Shown here piece by piece: positions 21,570 through 32,632 of a DNA stretch of 64,000 nucleotides. Under the pieces are notes generated by a model. That model was not told the DNA's origin, made no database searches, and saw only the letters and a program-made list of their open reading frames with translations. The stretch is taken from positions 4,041,501-4,105,500 of the forward strand of contig NZ_CP125619.1 in the NCBI RefSeq assembly GCF_030053115.1, in the 5' to 3' direction. The translations under genes and the position numbers were made by a program. How positions within the stretch are numbered: the first letter of the stretch is position 1; the number at the start of each line of letters is the position of its first letter. The stretch is from Pseudomonas svalbardensis. GTDB taxonomy: Bacteria > Pseudomonadota > Gammaproteobacteria > Pseudomonadales > Pseudomonadaceae.

Positions 21570-24284
21570 ATGGCCACTATCCACGTAGACGGCAAAGAGC
21601 TCGAAGTCGATGGGGCAGACAACCTGTTACAGGCATGTCTGTCGCTAGGCCTCGATATCCCTTATTTCTGCTGGCACCCAGCCCTCGGCAGCGTTGGCGC
21701 TTGCCGCCAGTGCGCGGTCAAGCAGTACACCGACGAAAACGACAAGCGTGGTCGGATCGTCATGTCGTGCATGACGCCAGCTACCGACGGCAGCTGGATC
21801 TCCATCGACGACGAAGAAGCGAAAGTGTTTCGCGCCAGCGTCGTTGAATGGCTGATGACCAACCACCCTCACGACTGCCCGGTCTGTGAGGAAGGCGGTC
21901 ACTGTCACCTGCAAGACATGACGGTGATGACCGGCCACAACGAGCGCCGTTATCGCTTCACCAAGCGTACCCACCAGAACCAGCAACTGGGCCCGTTCAT
22001 TTCCCACGAAATGAACCGCTGCATCGCTTGCTACCGTTGCGTGCGCTTCTATAAAGACTACGCCGGCGGCACCGACCTCGGTGTATTCGGCGCCCACGAC
22101 AACGTGTACTTCGGTCGCGTTGAAGACGGCACCCTGGAAAGCGAGTTCTCCGGCAACCTCACCGAGGTCTGCCCGACCGGTGTGTTCACCGACAAGACTC
22201 ACTCCGAGCGCTACAACCGCAAGTGGGACATGCAGTTCTCGCCGAGCATCTGCCATGGCTGCTCCAGCGGTTGCAACATCTCCCCGGGCGAGCGTTACGG
22301 TGAACTGCGTCGTATCGAAAACCGTTTCAACGGTTCGGTAAACCAGTACTTCCTGTGCGACCGTGGCCGTTTCGGCTATGGCTACGTCAACCGCAAGGAT
22401 CGCCCGCGTCAGGCATTGCTGGCCAACGGCGCCAAGCTGACCCTCGACGAAGCGCTGGATAAAGCCGCCGATCTGCTGCGCGGTCGTAACATCGTCGGTA
22501 TCGGTTCGCCACGCGCCAGCCTCGAAAGCAACTACGCGTTGCGCGAACTGGTCGGCGCCGAGCACTTCTACTCTGGTATCGAAGCTGCCGAGCTGGAACG
22601 CATTCGTCTGGTCATGCAGGTGCTCAAAGACAGCCCGCTGCCGATCCCGAACATGCGCGACATCGAAGACCACGACGCGATCTTCGTCCTCGGTGAAGAC
22701 CTGACCCAGACTGCTGCGCGCATGGCCCTGTCCCTGCGTCAATCGGTTAAAGGCAAAGCCGAAGACATGGCCGACGCCATGCGCGTTCAGCCTTGGCTCG
22801 ACGCCGCCGTGAAGAACATCGGTCAGAACGCGCTGAACCCGCTGTTCATCGCCAGCCTGGCCGAAACCAAGCTCGACGACATCGCTGAAGAATGCGTTCA
22901 CGCCGCGCCAGACGACCTGGCCCGCATCGGTTTCGCCGTGGCTCACGCCCTCGACGCCAGCGCGCCTGCCGTTGAAGGTCTGGACGCTGAAGCTCTGGAG
23001 CTGGCCAAGCGTATCGCCGATGCCCTGCTCGCTGCCAAGCGCCCACTGATCATTGCCGGTACCTCGTTGGGTTCCAAGGCGCTGATCGAAGCCGCGGCGA
23101 ACATCGCCAAAGCGCTGAAGCTGCGCGAGAAAAACGGTTCCATCAGCCTGATCGTGCCAGAGGCCAACAGCCTCGGCCTGGCCATGCTCGGTGGCGACTC
23201 GGTCGATGCCGCGCTGCAAGCCGTGATCGACGGTAAAGCTGACGCCATCGTCGTGCTGGAAAACGATCTGTACACCCGTACCGACAAAGCCCGTGTCGAT
23301 GCAGCCCTGAACGCCGCGAAAGTGCTGATCGTCGCGGACCATCAGAAGACCGCCACCAGCGATCGCGCGCACCTGGTTCTGCCAGCCGCCAGCTTCGCTG
23401 AAGGCGACGGTACGCTGGTCAGCCAGGAAGGCCGCGCCCAGCGTTTCTTCCAGGTCTTCGACCCGACTTACCTGGATGCGAGCATCATGGTTCACGAAGG
23501 CTGGCGCTGGCTGCATGCCCTGCGCGCCACCCTGTTGAACCAGCCGATCGACTGGACCCAACTGGACCACGTCACTGCTGCCTGTGCCGCAAGCACTCCG
23601 CAACTGGCCGGCATTGTCACCGCCGCACCGTCCGCCGCGTTCCGCATCAAAGGCCTGAAACTGGCTCGTGAACCGCTGCGTTACTCCGGTCGTACCGCCA
23701 TGCGCGCCGACATCAGCGTGCACGAACCGCGTACTTCCCAGGACAACGACACCGCGTTCTCGTTCTCCATGGAAGGTTACTCGGGCTCGGTCGAACCGCG
23801 TCAGCAAGTGCCATTCGCCTGGTCTCCGGGCTGGAACTCGCCGCAAGCCTGGAACAAGTTCCAGGACGAAGTCGGTGGTCATATCCGCGCTGGCGACCCG
23901 GGCACCCGCCTGATCGAAAGCACCGGTGACTCGCTGAACTGGTTCGCCAGTGTTCCGCGTGCGTTCAACCCGGCTCCGGGCACTTGGCAAGTTGTGCCGT
24001 TCTTCCACCTATTCGGCAGCGAAGAGAACTCTTCCAAAGCCGCGCCGGTTCAGGAACGCATCCCGGCCGCTTACGTGTCGCTGGCCAAATCCGAAGCCGA
24101 CCGTTTGGGTGTCAATGACGGCGCCCTGCTGAGCTTGAGCGTTGCTGGCCAGACCCTGCGTCTGCCGCTGCGCATCAACGAAGAGCTGGGTGCCGGTCTG
24201 GTCGCATTGCCGGCCGGTATCGCCGGCATTCCGCCAGCGATCTTTGGCAAATCCGTTGACGGTCTGCAGGAGGCAGCTCAATGA
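21570..24284 (+). CDS. nuoG: NADH-quinone oxidoreductase subunit G
   Basis: 904 residues, similar to E. coli NuoG. The N-terminal 2Fe-2S ferredoxin domain has [18 protein letters not shown], followed by the His/Cys-ligated cluster segment [15 protein letters not shown], a [13 protein letters not shown] cluster and the extra cluster N7 motif CHGCSSGCN. The rest is a molybdopterin-oxidoreductase-like domain without the cofactor. It bridges NuoEF to the connecting arm. Its stop overlaps nuoH (ATGA). Confidence 0.98.
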   Translation: MATIHVDGKELEVDGADNLLQACLSLGLDIPYFCWHPALGSVGACRQCAVKQYTDENDKRGRIVMSCMTPATDGSWISIDDEEAKVFRASVVEWLMTNHPHDCPVCEEGGHCHLQDMTVMTGHNERRYRFTKRTHQNQQLGPFISHEMNRCIACYRCVRFYKDYAGGTDLGVFGAHDNVYFGRVEDGTLESEFSGNLTEVCPTGVFTDKTHSERYNRKWDMQFSPSICHGCSSGCNISPGERYGELRRIENRFNGSVNQYFLCDRGRFGYGYVNRKDRPRQALLANGAKLTLDEALDKAADLLRGRNIVGIGSPRASLESNYALRELVGAEHFYSGIEAAELERIRLVMQVLKDSPLPIPNMRDIEDHDAIFVLGEDLTQTAARMALSLRQSVKGKAEDMADAMRVQPWLDAAVKNIGQNALNPLFIASLAETKLDDIAEECVHAAPDDLARIGFAVAHALDASAPAVEGLDAEALELAKRIADALLAAKRPLIIAGTSLGSKALIEAAANIAKALKLREKNGSISLIVPEANSLGLAMLGGDSVDAALQAVIDGKADAIVVLENDLYTRTDKARVDAALNAAKVLIVADHQKTATSDRAHLVLPAASFAEGDGTLVSQEGRAQRFFQVFDPTYLDASIMVHEGWRWLHALRATLLNQPIDWTQLDHVTAACAASTPQLAGIVTAAPSAAFRIKGLKLAREPLRYSGRTAMRADISVHEPRTSQDNDTAFSFSMEGYSGSVEPRQQVPFAWSPGWNSPQAWNKFQDEVGGHIRAGDPGTRLIESTGDSLNWFASVPRAFNPAPGTWQVVPFFHLFGSEENSSKAAPVQERIPAAYVSLAKSEADRLGVNDGALLSLSVAGQTLRLPLRINEELGAGLVALPAGIAGIPPAIFGKSVDGLQEAAQ

Positions 24285-25288
24285 CCTGGTTCACGCCTGA
24301 AGTGATTGACGTGATCATCGCGGTCCTCAAGGCCATCGTGATTCTGCTCGCCGTCGTGGTGTGCGGCGCGCTGCTGAGCTGGGTCGAGCGTCGTTTGCTC
24401 GCCCTCTGGCAGGACCGTTACGGTCCGAATCGCGTCGGCCCGTTCGGCGCGTTCCAGATTGCGGCCGACATGATCAAGATGTTCTTCAAGGAAGACTGGA
24501 CCCCGCCGTTCGCCGACAAAGTGATCTTCACCCTGGCGCCGGTCGTGGCCATGAGCGCCTTGCTGATTGCCTTTGCGATCATCCCGATCACCCCGACCTG
24601 GGGTGTGGCGGACATCAACATCGGCATCCTGTTCTTCTTCGCCATGGCCGGTCTGTCGGTCTACGCGGTGCTGTTCGCCGGCTGGTCGAGTAACAACAAG
24701 TTCGCCCTGCTGGGCAGCTTGCGGGCCTCGGCGCAAACCGTGTCGTACGAAGTGTTCATGGGCCTGTCGCTGATGGGCATCGTGATCCAGGTTGGCTCGT
24801 TCAACATGCGCGACATCGTTGAATACCAGGCGCAGAACCTGTGGTTCGTCATCCCGCAGATCTTCGGTTTCCTGACCTTCTTCATTGCCGGCGTCGCCGT
24901 GACTCACCGTCACCCGTTCGACCAGCCGGAAGCGGAGCAGGAACTGGCCGACGGTTACCACATTGAATACGCCGGCATGAAATGGGGCATGTTCTTCGTC
25001 GGCGAGTACATCGGCATTGTGTTGATTTCGGCGCTGCTGGTGACCCTGTTCTTCGGTGGCTGGCACGGTCCGTTCGGCATCCTGCCGCAGATCCCGTTCA
25101 TCTGGTTCGCACTGAAAACCGCGTTCTTCATCATGTTCTTCATCCTGTTGCGCGCCTCGATTCCGCGCCCACGGTATGACCAAGTGATGGATTTCAGCTG
25201 GAAGTTCTGCCTGCCGCTGACCCTCGTCAACATGCTGGTGACCGCTGCGATCGTGTTGCTCAACACGCCCGCCGTCGCGGCTCAGTGA
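24281..25288 (+). CDS. nuoH: NADH-quinone oxidoreductase subunit H
   Basis: 335 residues with eight or nine membrane helices. [21 protein letters not shown] (near 30-50) and the acidic loop [18 protein letters not shown] (near 210-228) are the conserved quinone-channel regions. It anchors the peripheral arm to the membrane arm. The ATG overlaps the nuoG stop. Confidence 0.98.
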   Translation: MTWFTPEVIDVIIAVLKAIVILLAVVVCGALLSWVERRLLALWQDRYGPNRVGPFGAFQIAADMIKMFFKEDWTPPFADKVIFTLAPVVAMSALLIAFAIIPITPTWGVADINIGILFFFAMAGLSVYAVLFAGWSSNNKFALLGSLRASAQTVSYEVFMGLSLMGIVIQVGSFNMRDIVEYQAQNLWFVIPQIFGFLTFFIAGVAVTHRHPFDQPEAEQELADGYHIEYAGMKWGMFFVGEYIGIVLISALLVTLFFGGWHGPFGILPQIPFIWFALKTAFFIMFFILLRASIPRPRYDQVMDFSWKFCLPLTLVNMLVTAAIVLLNTPAVAAQ

Positions 25289-25300
25289 GGATAGAGAATC

Positions 25301-25846
25301 ATGAAGTACATATTTGACATCGTGCATGGCTTCTTCACCCAGCTTCGCAGCCTGGTGATGATTTTTGGCCACGCCTTCCGCAAGCGCGACACGCTGCAAT
25401 ACCCGGAAGAGGCGGTGTACCTGCCGCCGCGCTTCCGTGGCCGTATCGTGCTGACCCGCGACCCCGACGGCGAAGAGCGCTGTGTAGCCTGCAACCTGTG
25501 CGCCGTGGCGTGCCCGGTTGGCTGCATCTCGCTGCAGAAAGCTGAAACCGATGACGGTCGCTGGTACCCGGAGTTTTTCCGCATCAACTTCTCGCGCTGC
25601 ATTTTCTGCGGCCTCTGCGAGGAAGCCTGCCCGACCACCGCGATCCAGCTGACACCGGATTTCGAGATGGCCGAGTTCAAACGTCAGGACCTGGTGTACG
25701 AGAAAGAAGATCTGTTGATCTCCGGCCCCGGCAAAAACCCTGATTACAACTTCTATCGTGTTGCAGGTATGGCGATTGCCGGTAAGCCGAAAGGCGCCGC
25801 GCAGAATGAAGCCGAACCGATCAACGTGAAGAGCTTGCTGCCTTAA
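25301..25846 (+). CDS. nuoI: NADH-quinone oxidoreductase subunit I
   Basis: 181 residues. Two 4Fe-4S ferredoxin motifs, Cys61/64/67/71 and Cys100/103/106/110, hold clusters N6a and N6b that relay electrons to N2 in NuoB. Twelve bases separate it from nuoH, with GAGGATAGAG as ribosome-binding site. Confidence 0.98.
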   Translation: MKYIFDIVHGFFTQLRSLVMIFGHAFRKRDTLQYPEEAVYLPPRFRGRIVLTRDPDGEERCVACNLCAVACPVGCISLQKAETDDGRWYPEFFRINFSRCIFCGLCEEACPTTAIQLTPDFEMAEFKRQDLVYEKEDLLISGPGKNPDYNFYRVAGMAIAGKPKGAAQNEAEPINVKSLLP

Positions 25847-25855
25847 GGAAGAAAG

Positions 25856-26359
25856 ATGGAATTCGCTTTCTATTTCGCATCGGGTATCGCTGTGGTGTCC
25901 ACGCTTCGCGTGATCACCAACACCAACCCTGTGCACGCCCTGCTCTACCTGATCATTTCGCTGATTGCCGTGGCGATGACGTTTTTCGCCCTCGGCGCGC
26001 CGTTCGCCGGTGTGCTGGAAGTGATCGCCTACGCTGGCGCCATCATGGTGCTGTTCGTGTTCGTGGTGATGATGCTGAACCTGGGCCCGGCCTCGGTTCA
26101 GCAAGAGCGCGTCTGGCTCAAGCCCGGCATCTGGCTCGGCCCGGTCGCACTCGGCACCCTGCTGCTGGTTGAGCTGCTGTACGTGCTGTTCAGCGACGCC
26201 AGCGGTCAGGCCATCGGCCACACCACCGTAGACGCCAAGGCCGTGGGCATCAGCCTGTTCGGTCCTTACCTGCTGGTGGTCGAACTCGCCTCGATGTTGC
26301 TGCTCGCCGCAGCCGTCACGGCGTTCCACTTGGGCCGCAACGAAGCCAAGGAGCAATGA
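25856..26359 (+). CDS. nuoJ: NADH-quinone oxidoreductase subunit J
   Basis: 167 residues with five membrane helices; the segment [20 protein letters not shown] is the conserved pi-bulge helix that links quinone chemistry to proton channels. AAGGAAGA precedes the ATG, nine bases after nuoI. Confidence 0.97.
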   Translation: MEFAFYFASGIAVVSTLRVITNTNPVHALLYLIISLIAVAMTFFALGAPFAGVLEVIAYAGAIMVLFVFVVMMLNLGPASVQQERVWLKPGIWLGPVALGTLLLVELLYVLFSDASGQAIGHTTVDAKAVGISLFGPYLLVVELASMLLLAAAVTAFHLGRNEAKEQ

Positions 26360-26361
26360 CG

Positions 26362-26670
26362 ATGCCTGCTATCCCTTTGGAGCATGGTCTGGCGGTCGCC
26401 GGCATCCTGTTCTGCCTCGGTCTGGTTGGCCTGATGGTCCGCCGCAACATTCTTTTCGTGCTGATGAGCCTGGAGGTCATGATGAATGCCTCCGCTTTGG
26501 CCTTCATCGTCGCCGGTAGCCGCTGGGGTCAGCCGGATGGACAGATCATGTTCATCCTGGTGATCAGCCTGGCAGCCGCCGAGGCCAGTATTGGCCTGGC
26601 GATTCTGTTGCAGCTGTATCGCCGCTTCCACACTCTCGATATCGACGCTGCCAGCGAGATGCGCGGATGA
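26362..26670 (+). CDS. nuoK: NADH-quinone oxidoreductase subunit K
   Basis: 102 residues with three helices; conserved glutamates lie in [10 protein letters not shown] and AAAEASIGL. An ATG at 26356 overlaps nuoJ, but AGGAG at 26349-26353 is only two bases from it and eight bases from the ATG at 26362, and 102 residues is the usual length. Its stop overlaps nuoL (ATGA). Confidence 0.95.
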   Translation: MPAIPLEHGLAVAGILFCLGLVGLMVRRNILFVLMSLEVMMNASALAFIVAGSRWGQPDGQIMFILVISLAAAEASIGLAILLQLYRRFHTLDIDAASEMRG

Positions 26671-28520
26671 ATCTTCTCTATCTGACTTTCGTATTCCCTC
26701 TCATAGGTTTCCTGCTGCTGGCGTTCTCACGCGGCCGCCTCTCGGAAAACCTGTCGGCGCTGATCGGCGTCGGCTCCATTGGTCTGTCGGCCATCGTCAC
26801 GGCTTATGTGATCTGGCAGTTCAACGTTGCGCCACCTGAAGGCGGTCACTACACGCAAGTGTTGTGGCAGTGGATGGCGGTGGAAGGCTTTACGCCTAAC
26901 TTCGCGCTGTACCTGGATGGTCTGTCCCTGACCATGCTCGGTGTGGTGGTCGGCGTCGGCTTCCTGATCCACCTGTTCGCGTCCTGGTACATGCGTGGTG
27001 AAGCCGGTTACTCGCGCTTTTTCGCCTACACCAACCTGTTTATCGCGAGCATGCTGTTCCTGGTCCTGGGCGATAACCTGTTGTTCCTGTACTTCGGTTG
27101 GGAAGGCGTGGGCCTGTGCTCGTACCTGTTGATCGGTTTCTACTACAGCAACCGCAACAACGGTAACGCGGCACTGAAAGCCTTCATCGTGACCCGGATC
27201 GGCGACGTGTTCATGGCCATCGGCCTGTTCATCCTGTTCGCGCAACTGGGCACGCTGAACATCCAGGAACTGCTGGTGCTGGCGCCACAGAAATTCCAGG
27301 CCGGTGACTTCTGGATGGTCATGGCGACCCTGATGCTGCTGGGCGGCGCTGTCGGTAAATCCGCGCAACTGCCGCTGCAAACCTGGCTGGCGGACGCGAT
27401 GGCCGGTCCTACTCCGGTTTCGGCACTGATCCACGCCGCAACCATGGTGACCGCCGGTGTTTACCTGATCGCCCGTACCCACGGCCTGTTTTCCCTGGCG
27501 CCGGATATCCTGCACCTGGTTGGCGTCGTCGGCGGTGTGACCCTGGTACTCGCCGGTTTTGCCGCACTGGTTCAGACCGACATCAAACGTATCCTCGCCT
27601 ACTCGACCATGAGCCAGATCGGCTACATGTTCCTGGCGCTGGGCGTGGGTGCGTGGGATGGCGCGATCTTCCACCTGATGACCCACGCCTTCTTCAAGGC
27701 GCTGCTGTTCCTTGCGTCCGGTGCGGTGATCGTTGCCTGCCACCACGAGCAGAACATCTTCAAGATGGGCGGCCTGTGGAAGAAACTGCCACTGGCCTAC
27801 GCCAGCTTCATCGTCGGTGGTGCCGCTCTGGCAGCCTTGCCACTGGTGACCGCAGGCTTCTACTCCAAGGACGAAATCCTCTGGGAAGCGTTCGCCAGCG
27901 GCAACCACGGTCTGCTGTATGCAGGTCTGGTCGGTGCGTTCATGACGTCGCTGTACACCTTCCGCCTGATCTTCATCGCGTTCCACGGTGAAGTGAAGAC
28001 CGAAGCGCACGCCGGTCACGGCATCGCTCACTGGCTGCCACTGTCGGTGCTGATCGTATTGTCCACCGCCATTGGCGCGATGATCGTTCCACCACTGCAC
28101 GGCGTGCTGCCGGAAAGCGTCGGCCATGCCGGCGGCGAAGCCAAGCACAGTCTGGAAATCGCGTCGGGCGCCATCGCCCTGGCCGGTATCCTGCTGGCCG
28201 CGCTGCTGTTCCTGGGCAAGCGTCGTTTCGTCACTGCAATCGCCAACAGCGGCATCGGCCGCTTCCTTTCGGCCTGGTGGTTCGCTGCCTGGGGCTTCGA
28301 CTGGATTTACGACAAACTGTTCGTCAAGCCATACCTTGCGATCAGCCACGCACTGCGCAGAGACCCGCTCGACCAGACCATCGGTCTGATCCCGCGTATG
28401 GCAAAAGGTGGTCACACCGCCCTGAGCCGTACCGAAACCGGTCAACTGCGTTGGTACGCGGCATCGATGGCAGCCGGCTCCGTGCTGGTCATCGGCGCCA
28501 TCGTGCTGGTAGCGGTCTGA
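26667..28520 (+). CDS. nuoL: NADH-quinone oxidoreductase subunit L
   Basis: 617 residues, an antiporter-like proton-pumping subunit with about 16 membrane helices and the long lateral helix at the C-terminus. [18 protein letters not shown] and [21 protein letters not shown] (near 235) contain the conserved Glu and Lys of the proton path. Most distal subunit of the membrane arm. Confidence 0.98.
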   Translation: MNLLYLTFVFPLIGFLLLAFSRGRLSENLSALIGVGSIGLSAIVTAYVIWQFNVAPPEGGHYTQVLWQWMAVEGFTPNFALYLDGLSLTMLGVVVGVGFLIHLFASWYMRGEAGYSRFFAYTNLFIASMLFLVLGDNLLFLYFGWEGVGLCSYLLIGFYYSNRNNGNAALKAFIVTRIGDVFMAIGLFILFAQLGTLNIQELLVLAPQKFQAGDFWMVMATLMLLGGAVGKSAQLPLQTWLADAMAGPTPVSALIHAATMVTAGVYLIARTHGLFSLAPDILHLVGVVGGVTLVLAGFAALVQTDIKRILAYSTMSQIGYMFLALGVGAWDGAIFHLMTHAFFKALLFLASGAVIVACHHEQNIFKMGGLWKKLPLAYASFIVGGAALAALPLVTAGFYSKDEILWEAFASGNHGLLYAGLVGAFMTSLYTFRLIFIAFHGEVKTEAHAGHGIAHWLPLSVLIVLSTAIGAMIVPPLHGVLPESVGHAGGEAKHSLEIASGAIALAGILLAALLFLGKRRFVTAIANSGIGRFLSAWWFAAWGFDWIYDKLFVKPYLAISHALRRDPLDQTIGLIPRMAKGGHTALSRTETGQLRWYAASMAAGSVLVIGAIVLVAV

Positions 28521-28559
28521 TATGAACCTTGCGAACTTGCGAAAGGAATTGAGCCCGTC

Positions 28560-30092
28560 ATGATTCTGCCTTGGCTAATCCTGATCCCCTTCATCGGCGG
28601 CCTGCTGTGCTGGATGGGTGAGCGCTTCGGCGCTACCCTCCCCCGCTGGATTGCGCTGATCACCATGTCCCTGTTGCTCTCCCTCGGCCTCTGGCTGTGG
28701 GCCAACGGTGACTATTCACTTGCCCCGGCGCCTGGCGCCGATCCGAGCTGGGTGCTTGAGTTCAAGCACATCTGGATCGAGCGCTTCGGCATCAGCGTGC
28801 ACCTGGCCCTCGACGGCCTGTCGCTGTTGATGATCATGCTGACCGGTCTGCTGGGTATCCTCTCGGTACTCTGCTCGTGGAAAGAGATCCAGCGTCACGT
28901 TGGCTTCTTCCACTTGAACCTGATGTGGATCCTGGGCGGTGTCGTCGGTGTGTTCCTCGCCCTCGACCTGTTCATGTTCTTCTTCTTCTGGGAAATGATG
29001 CTGGTGCCGATGTACTTCCTCATCGCGCTCTGGGGTCACAGTTCTTCGGACGGCAAGAAAACCCGGATCTACGCCGCGACCAAGTTCTTCATCTTCACTC
29101 AGGCTTCCGGCCTGATCATGTTGGTGGCGATCCTGGGTCTGGTCCTGGTCAACTTCGACGACACCGGCGTGATTACCTTCAACTACGCCGACCTGTTGAA
29201 GACCAAGATGTCGCTGACCACCGAGTACATCCTGATGCTCGGCTTCTTTATCGCCTTCGCGGTGAAGCTGCCAGTGGTGCCGTTCCACTCCTGGTTGCCT
29301 GACGCTCACGCCCAGGCGCCGACCGCGGGTTCGGTCGACCTGGCCGGTATCTTGTTGAAGACGGCTGCTTACGGTCTGCTGCGTTTCGCCCTGCCGCTGT
29401 TCCCGAATGCCTCGGCCGAGTTCGCGCCGTTCGCCATGACCCTGGGTCTGATCGGGATCTTCTACGGTGCGTTCCTGGCGTTCGCGCAAACCGACATCAA
29501 GCGTCTGGTCGCGTACTCCAGCGTTTCGCACATGGGCTTCGTGCTGATCGGCATCTACTCCGGCAGCCAACTGGCGCTGCAGGGCGCGGTGATGCTGATG
29601 CTCGCGCACGGCCTGTCGGCGGCGGCACTCTTTATCTTGTGTGGCCAACTCTACGAGCGCACTCACACTCGCGACATGCGTGAAATGGGTGGCCTGTGGT
29701 CGAAGATCGCCTACCTGCCAGGCGTCAGCCTGTTCTTCGCGGCGGCCTCCCTGGGCTTGCCGGCGACCGGTAACTTCGTCGGCGAATTCCTGATCCTGAT
29801 CGGCACGTTCCCTGCCGCCCCATGGATCACTATCATCGCGACGTCCGGTCTGGTGTTCGGTTCGGTCTACTCGCTGATCATGATTCACCGTGCCTACTTC
29901 GGCCCGTCCAAATCGGACGTGGTGCTGCATGGCATGGATGGTCGCGAACTGATCATGGTGGTCGGTCTGGCAGCGTTGCTGATTTACATCGGCGTGTACC
30001 CGCAACCGTTCCTCGATACCTCTGCTGCGACGATGCATGGCGTGCAGCAATGGCTCGGCACCGCCTTCACTCAACTCGCTTCGGCCCGGTAA
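28560..30092 (+). CDS. nuoM: NADH-quinone oxidoreductase subunit M
   Basis: 510 residues, about 14 helices, second antiporter-like subunit. [19 protein letters not shown] carries the conserved Glu and [21 protein letters not shown] the conserved Lys. AAAGGAATTGAG lies just before the ATG, 39 bases after nuoL. Confidence 0.98.
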   Translation: MILPWLILIPFIGGLLCWMGERFGATLPRWIALITMSLLLSLGLWLWANGDYSLAPAPGADPSWVLEFKHIWIERFGISVHLALDGLSLLMIMLTGLLGILSVLCSWKEIQRHVGFFHLNLMWILGGVVGVFLALDLFMFFFFWEMMLVPMYFLIALWGHSSSDGKKTRIYAATKFFIFTQASGLIMLVAILGLVLVNFDDTGVITFNYADLLKTKMSLTTEYILMLGFFIAFAVKLPVVPFHSWLPDAHAQAPTAGSVDLAGILLKTAAYGLLRFALPLFPNASAEFAPFAMTLGLIGIFYGAFLAFAQTDIKRLVAYSSVSHMGFVLIGIYSGSQLALQGAVMLMLAHGLSAAALFILCGQLYERTHTRDMREMGGLWSKIAYLPGVSLFFAAASLGLPATGNFVGEFLILIGTFPAAPWITIIATSGLVFGSVYSLIMIHRAYFGPSKSDVVLHGMDGRELIMVVGLAALLIYIGVYPQPFLDTSAATMHGVQQWLGTAFTQLASAR

Positions 30093-30099
30093 GAGCGCT

Positions 30100-31563
30100 A
30101 TGGAATTCACGACTCAACACTTTATCGCGCTTGCGCCGTTGTTGATCACCAGCGCCACGATCATCGTGGTGATGCTGGCAATCGCCTGGCGCCGCAACCA
30201 CTCGCAGACCTTCCTGATTTCCGTGGCGGGTCTGAACCTAGCGTTGCTGTCGATCCTGCCAGCCCTGAAAGTCGCGCCTCTAGCCGTGACTCCACTGCTG
30301 CAGATCGACACCTTCGCTTGCTTGTACATGGCGCTGATCCTGGTCGCCACCCTCGCTTGTGTAACCCTCGCCCACGCCTACCTCGGCGATGGCGGTTCGG
30401 GTTACCCGGGCAACCGTGAAGAACTTTACCTTCTGATCCTGATGGCCGCCGCCGGTGGACTGGTACTGGTCAGCGCGCAGCACCTCGCCGGGTTGTTCAT
30501 CGGTCTGGAACTGCTCTCGGTACCGGTCTACGGCCTGGTGGCTTATGCCTTCTTCAACAAACGTTCGCTGGAAGCCGGTATCAAGTACATGGTGCTGTCG
30601 GCCGCCGGTTCCGCGTTCCTGTTGTTCGGTATGGCCCTGCTGTATGCCGACTCCGGCAGCCTGAGCTTCGTCGGTATCGGCCAGGCCCTCGCGGCCACCG
30701 GCCTGCCAAGCTCGCTGGCGCAACTGGGCCTGGGCATGATGCTGATCGGTCTGGCGTTCAAGCTGTCGCTGGTACCGTTCCACCTCTGGACCCCGGACGT
30801 TTACGAAGGTGCTCCGGCACCGGTGGCCGCGTTCCTGGCCACCGCTTCGAAAGTCGCTGTGTTCGCAGTGATGGTCCGTCTGTTCCAGATCTCGCCCGCG
30901 GCGAGCAGCGGTGTACTGAGCGACGTGCTGACCATCATCGCCATCGCGTCGATCCTGTTCGGCAACCTGCTGGCACTGACCCAGAGCAACCTCAAGCGTC
31001 TGCTGGGTTACTCGTCCATCGCTCACTTCGGTTACCTGCTGATCGCCCTGGTGGCGAGCAAGGGTCTGGCCGTGGAAGCCATCGGCGTGTACCTGGTTAC
31101 CTACGTCATCACCAGCCTCGGCGCGTTCGGCGTGATCACCCTGATGTCCTCGCCGTACAACGGCCGTGACGCAGATGCCCTGTACGAATACCGCGGCCTG
31201 TTCTGGCGCCGTCCGTACCTGACCGCCGTGCTGACCGTGATGATGCTGTCCCTGGCCGGTATCCCGCTGACCGCGGGCTTCATCGGCAAGTTCTACATCA
31301 TCGCTACCGGTGTCGAGTCGCACCAATGGTGGCTGGTCGGTTCCCTGGTACTGGGCAGCGCCATCGGCGTCTTCTACTACCTGCGTGTGATGGTCACCCT
31401 GTACCTGATCGAACCGAACCTGCGTCGCCACGACGCGCAACTGCACTGGGAACAACGTGCAGGCGGCGTGATGCTGCTGGCGATCGCTGCACTGGCGTTC
31501 TTCCTTGGGCTGTATCCGCAGCCGTTGCTGATCCTGGTTCAGCAGGCGGGGTTGGCGGGTTGA
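30100..31563 (+). CDS. nuoN: NADH-quinone oxidoreductase subunit N
   Basis: 487 residues, third antiporter-like subunit. [17 protein letters not shown] and [21 protein letters not shown] are the counterparts of the conserved Glu and Lys segments in NuoL and NuoM. Start chosen at 30100, seven bases after nuoM, with AAGAGCG in front; codons open upstream are inside nuoM. Last gene of the operon, followed by a strong terminator. Confidence 0.98.
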   Translation: MEFTTQHFIALAPLLITSATIIVVMLAIAWRRNHSQTFLISVAGLNLALLSILPALKVAPLAVTPLLQIDTFACLYMALILVATLACVTLAHAYLGDGGSGYPGNREELYLLILMAAAGGLVLVSAQHLAGLFIGLELLSVPVYGLVAYAFFNKRSLEAGIKYMVLSAAGSAFLLFGMALLYADSGSLSFVGIGQALAATGLPSSLAQLGLGMMLIGLAFKLSLVPFHLWTPDVYEGAPAPVAAFLATASKVAVFAVMVRLFQISPAASSGVLSDVLTIIAIASILFGNLLALTQSNLKRLLGYSSIAHFGYLLIALVASKGLAVEAIGVYLVTYVITSLGAFGVITLMSSPYNGRDADALYEYRGLFWRRPYLTAVLTVMMLSLAGIPLTAGFIGKFYIIATGVESHQWWLVGSLVLGSAIGVFYYLRVMVTLYLIEPNLRRHDAQLHWEQRAGGVMLLAIAALAFFLGLYPQPLLILVQQAGLAG

Positions 31564-31585
31564 TCGCTTAGCGGTACTTGGTAAA

Positions 31586-31616
31586 AACAGAAACGGCACC
31601 TTCGGGTGCCGTTTTT
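31586..31616 (+). terminator. terminator of the nuo operon
   Basis: CGGCACC, loop TTCG, GGTGCCG, with A-rich 5' and T5 3' flanks. Confidence 0.93.
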
Positions 31617-31768
31617 GCGTCTGTACGATTTGTTACCGCTGCACTCTCCTCTCCCCAAAATTCCCGAAAGCTCTAGCGGTAATACCCGCCTCGTCCTACA
31701 TCCAGCATTGAGCACTTGTCTCTATCTTGAATGACTGGAGTATCGATAAATCAACGGGAGAGCGAACA

Positions 31769-31905
31769 ATGAACCGTGACATCTTTTCCGAACTGGTAGA
31801 CGGCCTCGACGCCTTGGCCGCTGAGCGTCAAGGTAATGTCACGCTGCTGACCTATCGAATGAAACGCTCCAAATCTCCTCCCGTCCCACTTGAAGAATCG
31901 CGCAT
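31769..31905 (+). pseudogene. 5' remnant of an XRE/NadS-type antitoxin gene
   Basis: GGGAG then ATG at 31769 opens MNRDIFSELVDGLDALAAERQ, the typical first 20 or so residues of the small HTH antitoxins that pair with RelE-like toxins. Likeness ends near residue 40 (about PPVPLEE); the helix-turn-helix domain is missing and the frame then runs through the next operator into the Phd gene. This looks like a truncated gene, not a functional product. Confidence 0.5.
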
Positions 31906-31921
31906 CTTTACCGCCCCCCCA

Positions 31922-31949
31922 ATATTCTGGCTATATTTGTCCAGAATAT
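31922..31949. promoter_or_regulatory. palindromic operator of the toxin-antitoxin pair
   Basis: ATATTCTGG (31922-31930) and CCAGAATAT (31941-31949) are perfect 9-bp inverted arms with a 10-bp AT-rich centre, ending directly at the GGGAGAG ribosome-binding site of the antitoxin. Phd-family antitoxins normally autoregulate through such palindromes. Confidence 0.7.
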
Positions 31950-31961
31950 GGGAGAGATACC

Positions 31962-32201
31962 ATGATCGTCGTTCCGTTGGCCGAAGCAAAAAACAATCTG
32001 TCCAAACTCGTCGATGACGCAGCCGCCGGGCAGATCATCACGATTGCCAAACATGGTCGGGCCCTTGCGCGTCTGGTTCCGGTAGGAAAACCCCGCGGCC
32101 AGCGTATCGGTGCGATGAAAGGCAAACTGGTGCTTCCCGAAGACTTTGACGCCTCACTGCCAGACGACATGCTCGATGCTTTTGAAGGCACTCAAGAATG
32201 A
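31962..32201 (+). CDS. Phd/YefM-family antitoxin
   Basis: 79 residues. The N-terminal MIVVPLAEAKNNLSKLVDDA and ITIAKHGRALARLVP are the classic Phd/YefM DNA-binding fold; the acidic C-terminus (LPDDMLDAFEG) would wrap the toxin. The start at 31962 is set by GGGAGAG at 31950-31956; codons open upstream cross the operator. Its stop overlaps the toxin start (ATGA), so antitoxin and toxin are translated together. Confidence 0.93.
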   Translation: MIVVPLAEAKNNLSKLVDDAAAGQIITIAKHGRALARLVPVGKPRGQRIGAMKGKLVLPEDFDASLPDDMLDAFEGTQE

Positions 32202-32575
32202 GGCTTCTGCTCGACACGCATATATTGCTCTGGACGCTCAGCGATGACCCCAGGCTATCCGGCAAAGCCAGAAAGCTCATTGAGAGTGCTGCCGACATTT
32301 ACATCAGCGCAGCGACATTCTGGGAGATGGCGATCAAGGTCGGGCTGGGAAAGCTGAACGTTGACTTGGAGGAAATCCGGCAATACTGCCTCGAAAGCGG
32401 GTTCATCGAACTGCCGGTTACTTCAGAACATGCCATCGCCGGGAAAGACCTCGAACATCACCATCGCGACCCGTTCGACCGCCTTATTGTTGCAACTGCC
32501 ATGATAGAACCGATGAAACTCCTCACCGCCGATCCATTGGTTGCCAGGTACACAGAATTGGCTGTTCTGGTTTAA
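32198..32575 (+). CDS. PIN-domain toxin, VapC-like
   Basis: 125 residues. Acidic residues expected of a PIN ribonuclease are present: Asp6 (LLLDTHILLW), Glu43 (ATFWEMAIK), Asp91/Asp94 (RDPFDRLIV) and Asp112 (TADP), so the active site looks intact. PIN toxins cleave tRNA or rRNA when free of antitoxin. Pairing with a Phd-type antitoxin rather than an AbrB-type VapB is common in this PIN subgroup. RNA target unknown. Confidence 0.93.
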   Translation: MRLLLDTHILLWTLSDDPRLSGKARKLIESAADIYISAATFWEMAIKVGLGKLNVDLEEIRQYCLESGFIELPVTSEHAIAGKDLEHHHRDPFDRLIVATAMIEPMKLLTADPLVARYTELAVLV

Positions 32576-32584
32576 CCAAGCGGA

Positions 32585-32610
32585 TAAAAAACGGCACCTC
32601 TCGGTGCCGT
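32585..32610 (-). terminator. terminator of the glp-type ABC operon
   Basis: ACGGCACC (32591-32598), loop TCTC, GGTGCCGT (32603-32610). On the minus strand the stem is followed by six T, so it mainly serves glpV; the plus-strand side lacks a T-run and would end the toxin transcript less efficiently. Confidence 0.8.
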
Positions 32611-32632
32611 TCGCATTTCAAAGTCCAGCTGT

